Positions 34,596-45,289 of a DNA stretch of 64,000 nucleotides are shown piece after piece (within the stretch, counting starts at the first letter, position 1; every line of letters begins with the position of its first letter). The notes below the pieces were generated by a model. It saw only the letters and a list, made by a program, of their open reading frames with translations. It did no database searches and was not told where the DNA came from. The translations under genes were made by a program, and so were the position numbers. This stretch comes from Symbiodinium natans (Eukaryota; Sar; Dinophyceae; Suessiales; Symbiodiniaceae), in NCBI GenBank assembly GCA_905221605.1, contig CAJNDS010002135.1, forward strand, positions 1 to 64,000. The letters are read 5' to 3'.

Positions 34596-34796
34596 CTAGT
34601 CAACTTCCTTCCTCCCTCCGCAGATGCAAATGTCCTGCACTTTGTGCAGAGATGCAAGCAGCTGTCGGCCCTTGGGTCGCTGATAGTACTGAACAAATAG
34701 CACAGATAGTACCAGTACAGCTGCACCAACAAACACAAATGAAAGCACGGGCCACCCAAGCTCCAGGCCATGACCTGTGAAAGTCAAGCCTTGCAA
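34596..34796 (-). CDS. Membrane-spanning exon followed by basic stretch
   Basis: The frame encodes GHGLELGWPVLSFVFVGAAV and a further hydrophobic run VLVLSVLFV, then QYYQRPKGRQLLASLHKVQ. A single membrane helix with a basic segment just after it suggests a type-I membrane protein whose C-terminal side faces the cytosol. An alternative open frame exists in the same DNA but lacks this pattern. Part of it matches 54,350-54,430 in DNA and protein (LVLSVL core), so the two loci share this module. Confidence 0.45.
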   Translation of the reverse strand: MQGLTFTGHGLELGWPVLSFVFVGAAVLVLSVLFVQYYQRPKGRQLLASLHKVQDICICGGRKEVD

Positions 34797-35159
34797 GTGG
34801 TCCTCCCAAGCGGTCCTACCACCCGTGCTCTTGCATTGGTAGCTGGCTCAATGTGGAAACCAGCCCGAGGCCATCTCGCAAGGTAAATGCGGCATACATG
34901 CGGCCTTCTCACCCTCCGTCATTACGTTATTCACGTTGCCGCTGCTACTCTGGATGGAGGAAATCCTGCATCGCCTTACGGAGGCACACGTCAACTTCAC
35001 CCCATGTCTCAGCATTGCCTTAGATTAGATGGTCGAGTTCTACGACGTCTTCCATCCCCTCCGCAGGAAATAATTAGCAGCCAGTCTTGTATACAAATAG
35101 CTGCATGGGATGCTACGGAAGCATCTCAAGCAGATTCTGGAGGGCAGCACTGCTTGTGA

Positions 35160-35300
35160 GCCTGTTGCAGAAAAGGTGGCCGTCGCCACATGAATTTGAG
35201 TGCTTCCTTGAAGCCATTTGGTTCTCCTTTTCCAAGCTCAAGGACAACTGCTCCAGCTCTTGCAGAGCGTCCCTGCTGCAGTTGGCACCCGTAAACCCTG
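35160..35300 (-). CDS. Coiled-coil exon
   Basis: The minus frame reads NCSRDALQELEQLSLSLEKE followed by NQMASRKHSNSCGDG. The heptad-like leucines and charge are typical of the helical modules of this locus. Ends unresolved. Confidence 0.35.
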
Positions 35301-35564
35301 ATGAAGCAACACCGATGCCATGAAGCGAACAAGACGCATGACTTTAGGGACCCTAACGACGGAAGTCGTACGGGAAGGGCAGCAGGATTGCGAAGACTAC
35401 AGCCTCCGTCTGCGCGGCCTCGAGAGCCATTCAGCTGTCTCGAGTTCCCGACTGTGAAATGGACGTGACCGTCGACTCAGAAGGCCAAGCATCCTGTCAT
35501 AATTTAGAGCGAATCACAAGCAACTCACAGAGCAAGTCAGGAAAGTACACTGTGCACTGTTACG

Positions 35565-35705
35565 AGTTCACCCTCAGCACGGCCTTGCCACTCTTGGCCA
35601 GGCGATGCCGACGGCTTTCCGGATCAGGAACATCCGGAATTTCTGCGACCTCGGGCAGTGCAGAAGATTGTAGGATCTGCTCTGAGTTCACAACCTCCCA
35701 ATCAC
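35565..35705 (-). CDS. Possible exon ending in a basic segment
   Basis: The minus frame reads EQILQSSALPEVAEIPDVPD then PESRRHRLAKSGKAVLRVNS and stops. It could be a terminal exon, or an L-like module followed by a splice site. No family recognised. Confidence 0.3.
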
Positions 35706-35719
35706 CAAGGAGCAGGGGC

Positions 35720-36227
35720 ATACCCTAAACTTTGCTTCTGAAGCCCGGCAGCCCCCAATAAACCCGACAACCTCCAAAACCCCAAGCTCTGAGCCCGAAA
35801 CGCGCCGACCACTTTTAAACATGAAAGCCCGACCGGAAACTGCAAAAATCCTGTCAGCCCCAGCAGCCTAAAAGCCAAGAAGCTCAAACCGGCTCGACCG
35901 AAAGTCCGATTCAGGAAGGCCCGAAAGGCTCCACAAAGTCCGCAGAACCCAACAACCACAAGCCTAAAGTCCCTAAGATCCGAACCCCTACGCCCCAAAC
36001 CCCCAAACCCCCGGAAACCCCCAGCAACCCTTTGAAACGATCTCCAGGCACCCTAAACCCTCAACCCTAAACCCCAACACGGGCCCCAGCCGGCGGAGAG
36101 TAGAACTTGAGGCCGGGTTGAAGGGTCAGTGGCTCGGACCTGAAGCCTGGACGCCGCTCCTGCCCAGCGAAGGCAGGAAAAAACAAAACGGCCTGTGCCA
36201 AATTTGTTGTGTTTTTATATATGCGTA

Positions 36228-36261
<34 letters not shown>

Positions 36262-37100
36262 AGCTCGCCCCCCCTCCCAAGATCCACCCTTCGAGTGCTC
36301 GTAGTCTTGACTTTCCTGACGTCTACTGTCGGGTTAAGGTTTAAAGGTTTAGGGTTTTAAGATTTAGGCATTTAAACATAAGCCGACAATTGCACCTAAG
36401 CCCTTCACCTGTAAAACCCAATGGGGTTAAGGTTTAAAGGTTTAGGGTTTCAGATTCAGGCACTTTAACCTAAGCCCATAGAGTTTAAACCGCAAGGGTT
36501 TAAGGTTCAGGCATTTAAGATATGTATGAGTTGGTAGCTGAACCTTTGCTGGAAGGAGTTTTTGTCACACAACGCATTGCTTATAAGCAATAAGTTTGCT
36601 TATAACAGGGGCCAGGGGGGGCGGGGGGGTCAGGGGTGACCCCTGAACACCCCCCACACCCTGCCCCCTTGCTGCGCTCCTGTTTTTGTTTCAAGGCTTA
36701 CTTTCTTAAATAGTACCCTAGTGGTTAAGGTTGTAGGGCTTTCAAGGGCAGGGTTTAGCAATTAAGCCTCACCCCTTGACCTTTAAAAACTCTATAGGGT
36801 TAAGGTTGACAGTTTTGTAGGTTAAGATTTAGACATTCAAACCCAAGCGGGCAATTAAAGCTTAATTCCTAACTTTTAAGCCCTATAGAGCTAAGGGCTT
36901 AGGCATTTTACGCCTAAACCCATAGAGTAAGTTGTTTTAAGGGTCTGAAGGGCGCTGAAGGTACACACGCCCAGACCTTAGATTTTTACTAGTAAACCCT
37001 ATAGGGTTTAAAGGTGCAGGGTTTAAGGTTTGAGCATGACCTATAACATTAGAAGCTTATAGCCCTATGGGGCTTGAGGCTTCAGGTATGCCTATGTTTG
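35720..37100. repeat. Degenerate telomere-like (CCCTAAA / TTTAGGG) field
   Basis: From 35,720 to 36,080 the plus strand is rich in diverged AACCCC, CCCTAAA and CCCGAAA words. From about 36,330 to 37,080 the opposite orientation dominates (GGTTTAAGG, GGTTTAGGG, CTATAGGGTT). A TA microsatellite sits between the halves. It looks like two decayed telomere-like blocks facing each other. No gene seen. Confidence 0.6.
36222..36262. repeat. TA microsatellite
   Basis: About 40 bp of TATATA and GTATAT repeats at the turning point between opposite-orientation telomere-like blocks. Confidence 0.85.
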
Positions 37101-37439
37101 TAGGGCTTGCACCCCGGGGGACGCGAGAATACTGTGAGCAAATGTCCTTTCACTACATCCTGGAATTCTCAAGATATAAACAAACCAACCGACATTGGAT
37201 AGAATTCAGGTGTTGCTTATCGGGAGATGATTGCCTGAGATATCTTAGCTATGGTATAGTTTTTAGGATAGTGTTCTGTTTTGCTTATTGGGGTGTGATG
37301 GCTTAAGATATGATAGCTACAGTGTTTAATATAATTAGAGGTCAGGTTTTGCTTACGGGGGGATGATGGGTTGAGATATGTTCGCGAAGTTATAATTTTT
37401 ATGGTTGATTGCTTAAGATACTGCAAGACCTCGAGGAGA

Positions 37440-38560
37440 TATATAGTTCTGGAAAAAATTGGTTTTTGGGGACAGTACAGCACATTATTGGTACCTGCAA
37501 GCAAAAAAAAGGGACAGTACAGCACTTCTGCAGTCTCAAGAGGCGAAAGTGCTGTACTGTCCCTATTTTTTGCTTGCAGGTACCAATAAAGTGCCGTACT
37601 GTCCCTAAAAAACCTAAAAAACCAATCTTTTGGGAACTACCGGGGGCTCCAGGGCTGGTAGTGCTGGAAAGATTGGTTTTTTAGGTTTTTTAGGGACAGT
37701 ACAGCACTTTATTGGTACCTGCAAGCAAAAAATAGGGACAGTACGGCACTTCTGCAGTCTGGAGAGGCGAAAGTGCTGTACTGTCCCTATTTTCTCGTCC
37801 CCAGGCAAGCAAAAAATAGGGACAGTACAGCACTTCTGCAATCTGAAGAAGCGAAAGTGCTGTACTGTCCCTATTTTTTGCTTGCAGGTACCAATAAAGT
37901 GCCGTACTGTCCCTAAAAAACCTAAAAAACCAATCTTTTGGGAACTACCGGGGGCTCCAGGGCTGGTAGTGCTGGAAAGATTGGTTTTTTAGGTTTTTTA
38001 GGGACAGTACAGCACTTTATTGGCACCTGCAAGCAAAAAATAGGGACAGTACGGCACTTCTGCAGTCTGGAGAGGCGAAGTGCTGTACTGTCCCTATTTT
38101 CTCGTCTCCAGGCAAGCAAAAAATAGGGACAGTACAGCACTTCTGCAGTCTCAAAAGGCGGAAGTGCTGTACTGTCCCTATTTTTTGCTTGCAGGTACCA
38201 ATAAAGTGCCGTACTGTCCCTAAAAAACCTAAAAAACCAATCTTTTGGGAACTATCGGGGGCTCCAGGGCTGGTAGTGCTGGAAAGATTGGTTTTTTAGG
38301 TTTTTTAGGGACAGTACAGCACTTTATTGGTACCTGCAAGCAAAAAAATAGGGACAGTACGGCACTTCTGCAGTCTGGAGAGGCGAAAGTGCTGTACTGT
38401 CCCTATTTTCTCGTCCCCAGGCAAGCAAAAAATAGGGACAGTACAGCACTTCTGCAGTCTGGAGAGGCGAAAGTGCTGTACTGTCCCTATTTTTTGCTTG
38501 CCAGGCAAGCCAAAAAATAGGGACAGTACAGCACTTCTGCGGTATGGACAGGCGAAAGTC
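37440..38560. repeat. Tandem array of 308-bp palindromic units (GGGACAGTACAGCAC)
   Basis: Three tandem units begin at about 37,581, 37,889 and 38,196 (periods 308 and 307 bp). Within each unit an arm from TACCAATAAAGTGCCGTACT through AAAAAACCAATC is repeated as its reverse complement about 40 bp further on, giving a nearly perfect hairpin with an arm of about 48 bp. The rest of each unit holds smaller inverted pairs of GGGACAGTACAGCACTTCTG. Long frames through it on both strands are repeat translations. Confidence 0.85.
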
Positions 38561-38837
38561 ATGTTTCCATTGCTTGGGTTTCAGGCAAGCCATATTCGCA
38601 TTTCGCAGACACAGAACGAAGTCGGTAACACCAGAAACGAACCACCAGATCCTGGTAGTCCATTTCTGGCATCTGCATGCACACATCGCTGTAAGAAAGA
38701 AGTATGAAACAATCGTTTTAACAGGAAAACCCTCGGTATTTGCAGCGTTTTCTGCATCTGCATGTATAAGAAAGAGTACATATATGGAGTGAGGAGATTC
38801 TGAACAGCCTTGGGGGTGGATCTTGGGGGGGGGGCGA

Positions 38838-38839
38838 CC

Positions 38840-38868
<29 letters not shown>
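38838..38868. repeat. TA microsatellite
   Basis: About 30 bp of TATATA following a G-rich run. Confidence 0.85.
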
Positions 38869-38871
<3 letters not shown>

Positions 38872-39265
38872 TGTGGCATATATAGAGAGAGACAATTCTA
38901 GTTCAGAGCAGAACTGAAATTATAAGGACAATTATGATGATTCTTGTTACATACGTTTGAATCGCGCCCGGATTGGGAAGCAATGAACTGCTATTGCGAG
39001 TCGGTCGGAAGCACATCGGACCGATTCAGTTTGGGCCGTCAAGGCGCATCTTTCTCACCTTCCATCCCCTGTTGCATTATCCATCCCCTGTTGCATTACA
39101 TATTGGGATTAGAGGGCGCTTTGGTTTCTTCAACGAAAGTTCTGGGAGGCTTCCGAGCGCGTTTAGAAGAGGGTTGTTTGGGCTTAGGATGGTTTACGAC
39201 CCTGCCCGGGGGATTTCGCTTCATGATTTAGGGTTTCCACATGTGCCGAACTGATTTGGTAAGAT

Positions 39266-39364
39266 TACGAGGGCCATGGGGGTACCCTTTGGGGGTCCTT
39301 ATTTTACGGGAATCCTACTACTTGGGATCTATGTTCGGTGTCCCCTATTTGTGCAACCCCCACA
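39266..39364. mobile_element. Short terminal-inverted-repeat element, diverged copy
   Basis: This shares an internal block (GGGAATCCTACTA...) and the right end (TCCCCTATTT...AACCCCCA) with 50,696-50,799. The left end GGGGGTACC is the approximate complement of the right end. The length is near 100 bp and there is no coding capacity. It looks like a decayed member of a miniature inverted-repeat family. Confidence 0.45.
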
Positions 39365-39399
39365 TGAGCAGCCCCCTTCCTGAAGCTTGGGCTTGGTGT

Positions 39400-41250
39400 G
39401 AGAGGTCGACTCCGTCTTAGCCGCCGCCATCTTTGCGTCGAGCAGAAGCTGGCGCTTGCCTTCACCAGAGCAGCTTGGCATGTGTCGGCGCGGGGGGCTT
39501 TCCGAAGGTTAGGACGGCTAGGGGTCCCTTTCTGCGGTCCTTTCGAGGGGATTCTACGAGAATTAGGGAGTGCACCTTTTTGGAAAATTTCTGGGGCAGC
39601 TGTTGGAGAGCTCAGTCAAGCCGTTGCATTGACAAACTGCTGCCAGCCAAGTCACGGGGCGTAAGCAGCGTCGGGAGTTGATCTGCATCCTTCCAAGTCT
39701 CACAGCTCAGAGGGAGCATGCTGAACATAAACTTTCCGGACTCTTCAGGGTTCCGGGTACAAAAAAACGAACGCGCCGAGATGACCCAGAGGCTCCGAAG
39801 TTGAAATCACTCAACCCTGAACCCTCAACCCTAAACCCTTCAAAAATCGCCTCGGCCGCGATGTCTGGCACGGGAAGTGTTGCCTTGGCCATGGCTCTCG
39901 TGGCTTCGCTGCCAAGTGGTGTTCCGGGAGTCGCGGGACCAAAATAGCTGCGGCAAAAGGGCCCCCTGCCCCCTGAAAACCCTGAAAAAAAAGAAACGAA
40001 ACGTCTTATACGGCCTTAAGCAGCCGACCCCCCTGAAGCCCTAACCATCCCGAAGCCCCGTTTGAAAACCTCAAGAACCCTAAGCTCAAAAAATCCTAGC
40101 GGCCCCAAATCAGTCAGACCTGCTGGAAGCTCGAGGGCTCAGAGGGTTTAGGGGTGTTTTGCACTGAAAAAATTACGGAGTTGGGCAGCTCATATCGCCC
40201 CTTAATGGTTCCATCTCCCTACTTGCCTACAAAGAGCCGGAGCCCTGGCAGCGCGCCTTGTCGTTACCTTCCCAACCTGCACAAGTGATCCGTGAAAGTC
40301 CTTTAACGACCCTGCTGCATGCCTTCTTTGGGGTTTTAGCCCTTGAGAGACGGATTCGCCACGCGGAATCAGCAGGTAATCACCGTCAGATTCAAGATGG
40401 GCAACTCGAGGTAATTATGGGCCATTTGACTGGGCCTTCGTTCATCTCCAATGCCCGCAGTGCATTCGCATCGAGACCTGCGAGGACCTGCGAAAGACAC
40501 ACTGAGGATGCCTTCGCGTACCCGCGGCCAAGCCCGCACAAACTCGCCTCCTCCTCAGCAGCGGCCTGACCCAAACGGAGCCTCGGACGCAGGGCAGGTT
40601 CGGAGGGTAGGAAGCAAACGCTCCTGCAAGTTGCAGGCAGAGGGTGGCTGTCTGCAAGCTGCGACCGCTGCCACCTGGCCCGATGTCAAGACTTTCAGGC
40701 ACGATTCGAACTTGATCATGTGCGAGAATAGCATGAGATCCTTTAAAGCAACTCATGCAAAAGCACCTCCAGCCAAAGAATCGAATTAAGATTACAAAGA
40801 GACTCCTCAAGGTCCACCAGCATGCAATCGCACACCCCTGCCTGAGTTTTGCCAAGCCTTCAGAGGCGCGCCTCATGTAGTAGCACTTGCATGTTCAGGG
40901 TTTGAAACCGAAAACGGAAACGGAGAAGCATCGCAAGTCTCATCCCGGTGCTCCTCCAACATAATCACCATATGCAATCGTTTTGCATAGTTTTGCATAC
41001 TCTTGCTCAGCCCAGCACAAATACTTGCTCGCGGCTTCTGTCAGTGCTTTGGGAAGCGTCGGTCGCCTTGGTTGAAAGCAGTTCATGTCAGTTCATGTGG
41101 GCTTAGGTGCAAGGCGACCAAAGAGCATCTTCAAGAGGCGAGGCCATGCTGCGTGGCGGACAGGCGCGGAATAGCAATAGCAAAAGCATAGAAAGATCTT
41201 GCTTATTGCAGGGAGAGGTCGAATTCTCCTCCCACAACCGCAGCCAAGCT
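39400..41250. other. Region without a confidently assigned gene
   Basis: Open frames exist on both strands. Possible minus-strand exon pieces include QVLAGLDANALRALEMNE (about 40,430-40,490) and a hydrophobic stretch near 40,790-40,850. A plus frame at 41,291-41,506 (LRAGELSKLSKTLPEAETSF) also looks partly coding. Evidence is too weak to choose. A short telomere-like remnant lies at 39,811-39,840. Confidence 0.3.
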
Positions 41251-41837
41251 GCTTCAGCTTGGATGGGAGCCGGGCCTTGGTCAGCGTCCCGTGATATGCC
41301 GCGTCTCCCCCCACGGGCGACACAAGCGCTTCACACAAAAAGGGTTGGGTGAATTCATCGTGATGCTCCGAGCCGGCGAGCTCAGTAAGCTCAGCAAAAC
41401 GCTGCCTGAGGCAGAGACAAGCTTTCCAGACTTGCTTGGCGACAGAAGACTCGAGCCGATTCCGGCGGAAAGCCCGCCTGCACCAGACATCGCTACGAAG
41501 GCATGATACTCTCAGATACTCTCAACACCTCGTCAACACCGCATACATGATCATACATGATCATACATGGCTGCCTGCTGTGGAGCCAGGGCTGGCCGTA
41601 TTCCTTGGGAGCACCGCGACAGTCTGGGAGCACCGCGACAGTCTGGCGTGCTGCCCGCTTGCTGGGCTCTGTTTTGAACTGCGGCAACAACACAGAGAAC
41701 TCATAGCACAATGGCCAACTGAACATCAGACAAACCTGTGCTGATGTGCCATCTGCACCGCAGTGACAAATGGTCTGTACCACCACTGCATGTAACAGTA
41801 AAGCTTGTGCACAAAGTACCCCCACTCACTCACCCAG

Positions 41838-44123
41838 TCACTGCCTCGTAACTGCAAAGACCTCGACGTCGGTGACCACGGCTTGCTGGGTCTCGGCCAG
41901 GAAAGTAAAATTGCCCTGCGGGCTGGCACTGCTGTAGGTGTTCCCAATACTGAAAGCCACCTTGGCTGCGGCCCCTTGAGAGAAGACGCGCATGTCGTGA
42001 CCGCCCCCAAAGGTGGCTGAATGACCTGGATGACAGTAGATGCCATTCGGGTGATTCTGAAAGATCTTGTGCTTGGACGGCTGGACAGTTCCAGGGCCCG
42101 CCAAGCGGAAGAGGAAGGACTCGCTGCATGCCTTGTACTGGCCACCGGCCACGGAAGAGTCCCAGGGTGTCTCCGTGTACCCCCCGAAGAGGTGGCCTCT
42201 GGCACTTCGGGCCACCAGCACTGTGGGGCCTTGCGCATCACACTTCTGGTGGAAGGCCTGGTGACTGAAGCCGTCCCGCGATGCCCGGTAAAGGAGGTCG
42301 AGGGAAACTTCTCGGGTAGAATCAGGCGTTGATTCACAGAGCATTGACAGAAGCTTGTCACGCTCACTCTCCCCTGCCAGCAAGTCAGAGTCCCAGGACT
42401 CCTTGATGACAGTTTGCAGGTTCAGGTACTTCAGCAGTCGCAGCCATGGAGCTCTCTTTCCGCTTGGAAGCTTCGGAGAAAAGGTGTTACCCAGAAGCCT
42501 TCCCAGACGTAGGTGCAGGAGAACAACTTGAAACAAGTCGGGGTCCTCGTCGAAGAAGATCCCCCCCTCCACTACCTCTTCATCTTGAAGAGTCCAATTC
42601 TCTGCAAACTTTTTCGCGAGAGCAGAGTCGCTGAAGAATGTTAAGGTTGAGTGCAAGGTCGACACGAGCTGCCCACCAACGTTCAAGCACACTATGTCAG
42701 AAGGCGTGCCCATGAATTGAGCCAGAAATTGTGCTTCCTCATCAAGCGCGGCGCACCAAGAAGACATGCTGGCTTGGGCAGCCAACAGACCATTTCCCTG
42801 GTCGAGTGCAGCTGTGCACACTGCCAATGCTTTGTCGAGCAGCTCTTGCTCTGACGGCTCCAGCTCTGTTTTTAGCTTCTTCGCGTGGGATAGGAGGCTC
42901 TGCGATGCACTTCGAAGATCCATGTAGCCCGCGACTGCAAAGACCTCGACGTCGGTGACCACGGCTTGCTGGGTCTCGGCCAGGAAAGTAAAATTGCCCT
43001 GCGGGCTGGCACTGCTGTAGGTGTTCCCCATACTGAAAGCCACCTGGGCTGCGGCCCCTTGAGGGTAGACACGCATGTCGTGACCGCCCCCAAAGGTGGC
43101 TGAATGACCTGGATGACAGTAGATGCCTTGCGGGTGATTCTGAAAGATCTTGTGCTTGGACGGCTGGACAGTTCCAGGGCCCGCCAAGCGGAAGAGGAAG
43201 GACTCCGTGCATGGCTTGTACTGGCCACCGGCCACGGAAGAGTCCCAGGGTGTCTCCGTGTACCCCCCGAAGAGGTGGCCTCCGGCACTTCGGGCCACCA
43301 GCACCGTGGGGCCTTGCGCATCACACTTCTGGTGGAAGGCCTGGTGACTGAAGCCGTCCCGCGATGCCCGGTAAAGGAGGTTGAGGGAAGGCTCCCCGGT
43401 AACATTGCCTGTTGCCTTCAACCAGGTGTTTAGCTGCTTGACCTGGTCACGGGAGACCAAGGTGCTGTCACTGAGTTCACGAAGCGCCTGCAAAGGTTGC
43501 ACAGAACTTGTCAGTTCATCGTGGGTCAACTCTGAAATTTGTTTCTGGCTGATGCACGCATCACGACAGCACAGGTAACTGCACAATGACAGAAAGCCGG
43601 CACGGTAGCTTTGAGGAAGGGAGTCGACCGGAGGCGATGGTGCAGGCGTGTCTGGCTCGAGACGCTTCAAGTCGACCAGCCATGCGAGCAAGGCCCTGAA
43701 CTGAACAGGATCCACATCCAGAAACACCCTGCCATTCTCATCCCGTCGCAGTGCCTTATCCCATCGGCCAGAGAACAGAAGCGCCAGGCGAGAACCTGGG
43801 ATTGCCGTCAAAGTGTCACGCCTGGTGGTGAAGCCGGTGTTGCCGCCAACATTCAACCTTACAGTATCCCGTGCCGATGGAGTGGGGCAGTTCTTCTCCT
43901 CCTCGCCCTTTGATGGAAGTTTGGCATCCAAGTCCTCCTCCATTTGCCGCCGCATCTTCTGCAGATGCCTCTCCTCACAGTCCAAGTGCTCCTGCAGTGC
44001 GGCAGTGGCTTCTGCAAAACCCAGCCCGACTCCGCTGGAATCCATAGCCATGCTGGGAGAGCGCAATGGTCTTGGGGATTTGGGGGGTTCGGGATTCGGG
44101 GTGCTTGGAAAGCCCGACACCAT
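41838..44123 (-). CDS. Intronless double BTB(T1)-TLDc protein
   Basis: A single uninterrupted frame of 761 codons. Residues about 36-75 form a charged helix (HLDCEERHLQKMRRQMEEDL). BTB/T1 unit 1 spans about 86-165 (VRLNVGGNTGFTTRRDTL, FLDVDPVQFRALLAWL). TLDc 1 spans about 245-398 (LLYRASRDGFSHQAFHQKCD, GGYTETPWDSS, HSATFGGGHD). Linker helices follow, then BTB/T1 unit 2 about 476-548 (VCLNVGGQLVSTLHSTL) and TLDc 2 about 607-758. In known families TLDc domains (OXR1, NCOA7, TLDC2) act in oxidative-stress tolerance and bind V-ATPase, and KCTD-type BTB domains oligomerise or recruit cullin-3; a scaffold or stress role is inference. The likelier start is Met25 at 44,051, because upstream codons translate telomere-like AACCC DNA. 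The lack of introns, against intron-rich neighbours, suggests retroposition. Confidence 0.9.
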   Translation of the reverse strand: MVSGFPSTPNPEPPKSPRPLRSPSMAMDSSGVGLGFAEATAALQEHLDCEERHLQKMRRQMEEDLDAKLPSKGEEEKNCPTPSARDTVRLNVGGNTGFTTRRDTLTAIPGSRLALLFSGRWDKALRRDENGRVFLDVDPVQFRALLAWLVDLKRLEPDTPAPSPPVDSLPQSYRAGFLSLCSYLCCRDACISQKQISELTHDELTSSVQPLQALRELSDSTLVSRDQVKQLNTWLKATGNVTGEPSLNLLYRASRDGFSHQAFHQKCDAQGPTVLVARSAGGHLFGGYTETPWDSSVAGGQYKPCTESFLFRLAGPGTVQPSKHKIFQNHPQGIYCHPGHSATFGGGHDMRVYPQGAAAQVAFSMGNTYSSASPQGNFTFLAETQQAVVTDVEVFAVAGYMDLRSASQSLLSHAKKLKTELEPSEQELLDKALAVCTAALDQGNGLLAAQASMSSWCAALDEEAQFLAQFMGTPSDIVCLNVGGQLVSTLHSTLTFFSDSALAKKFAENWTLQDEEVVEGGIFFDEDPDLFQVVLLHLRLGRLLGNTFSPKLPSGKRAPWLRLLKYLNLQTVIKESWDSDLLAGESERDKLLSMLCESTPDSTREVSLDLLYRASRDGFSHQAFHQKCDAQGPTVLVARSARGHLFGGYTETPWDSSVAGGQYKACSESFLFRLAGPGTVQPSKHKIFQNHPNGIYCHPGHSATFGGGHDMRVFSQGAAAKVAFSIGNTYSSASPQGNFTFLAETQQAVVTDVEVFAVTRQ
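41851..42306 (-). repeat. TLDc-coding duplicate A
   Basis: 456 bp, about 97% identical by eye (13 differences counted) to 42,934-43,389, at an in-frame offset of 1,083 bp (361 codons). Silent and replacement sites are both conserved, so the pair is recent or kept alike by gene conversion. Confidence 0.9.
42934..43389 (-). repeat. TLDc-coding duplicate B
   Basis: Partner of 41,851-42,306. The BTB-coding segments next to each TLDc are much more diverged than the TLDc pair, so the high identity is limited to the TLDc part. Confidence 0.9.
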
Positions 44124-44130
44124 AAACCCG

Positions 44131-44173
44131 AAAGCCCTAAAGCCCTAAAGCCCTAAAACCCTAAACCCTAAAG
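44131..44173 (-). repeat. Interstitial telomere-like CCCTAAA run
   Basis: Units of CCCTAAA and CCCTAAAG immediately upstream of the BTB-TLDc start, on the side from which it would be transcribed. Confidence 0.75.
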
Positions 44174-44359
44174 GTGTACTAAGGCGTTCAACTAAGTTCT
44201 ACAAACGAAATCCAAAGTTGCGGTCAAATCAAACTTTGAATGAGGTACCCCTAGTATCGGGAACCCCCATACAATCTCTACCGGCCATCGGCGGGAGATC
44301 TTCGGCTTGAACCTCGCAGTCGGTCGTGTCTGCTGTCCTTCGCCACGCTGTCCAACTGT

Positions 44360-44558
<199 letters not shown>

Positions 44559-44578
44559 CAACCAGAGGGGGGGGGGGG

Positions 44579-44604
44579 GAGTTTAGGGTTTAGGGTTTAG
44601 GGGC
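44579..44604 (+). repeat. Interstitial telomere-like TTTAGGG run
   Basis: Three TTTAGGG units directly after a G run. Orientation is opposite to 44,131-44,173, with the microsatellite between them. Confidence 0.8.
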
Positions 44605-44716
44605 AGCTTCTGAAAACAGTCTCAGTCAACTGGCATCCCAAAGGTTGAAAAATCGCAGATCCCCTAGATTCAGGATCATCCGTGGGGGTGTATTCTAGGT
44701 ACATACAGCTATATTA

Positions 44717-44800
44717 GGGGGCTTACGAAAAATAGGGAACCCTTAAAAGACCTCCAAATCAGGACCCCAACAAAGTACCCTGAATTTCGGAAACCCCCAT
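44717..44800. mobile_element. Short terminal-inverted-repeat element
   Basis: It begins GGGGGCTTACGAAAAAT and ends ATTTCGGAAACCCCCAT, the two ends being approximate inverse complements. The ends match those at 50,696-50,799. About 84 bp, non-coding. Confidence 0.5.
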
Positions 44801-45289
44801 ATCTCAGGAATCACAGAAGGCCACGGAATCCAGTGAGCCGGGGCCCGTGCCCGGTTTCTTGACTCAGATCGAGCTGGCCATGCAGATCCTGCAGGCCGTG
44901 CGGCAATCAGAAAGTTCACCTTCTCATGGCCACTTCTTACAATTGCTGTAATTCTGGTGCTGCTTTGAGTTGTAGTGAAATATGAGATGAAAGGCATGCG
45001 TGCTTTAAGGATGCACGGCCCAGCTCCTCTCCTTGTCGACCTTGTCACTTCCAGGCACTACTCGCTATTGCCGCACAGCTCTGGGAGAGTTCCGCGCTAG
45101 CACGGCGGCTATGCCTCAAAAACTATACGAACTAACCCTCAGTTCTCGAGAACACAGGCATTACTTTGGTGGCAACTGGTGCTGCGAACTGAAATGCGGG
45201 TCTGTCCGGGCAGGGAAGAATCATTATGGAAGCTCCTTTGTGGATACCACTACCCGTAGCATAACAGCGTAGAACAGCTACATTGGCTA

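Noticed and set aside
37371-38707. Frames of 85-126 codons with GTVQHFI/CCTVPIF repeats
   Set aside because: Repeat translations of the 308-bp palindromic array, mirrored on both strands.
42021-43433. Plus-strand and alternate minus-strand frames inside the BTB-TLDc gene
   Set aside because: They duplicate with the TLDc repeat and have shadow composition; the 761-codon frame explains the region.
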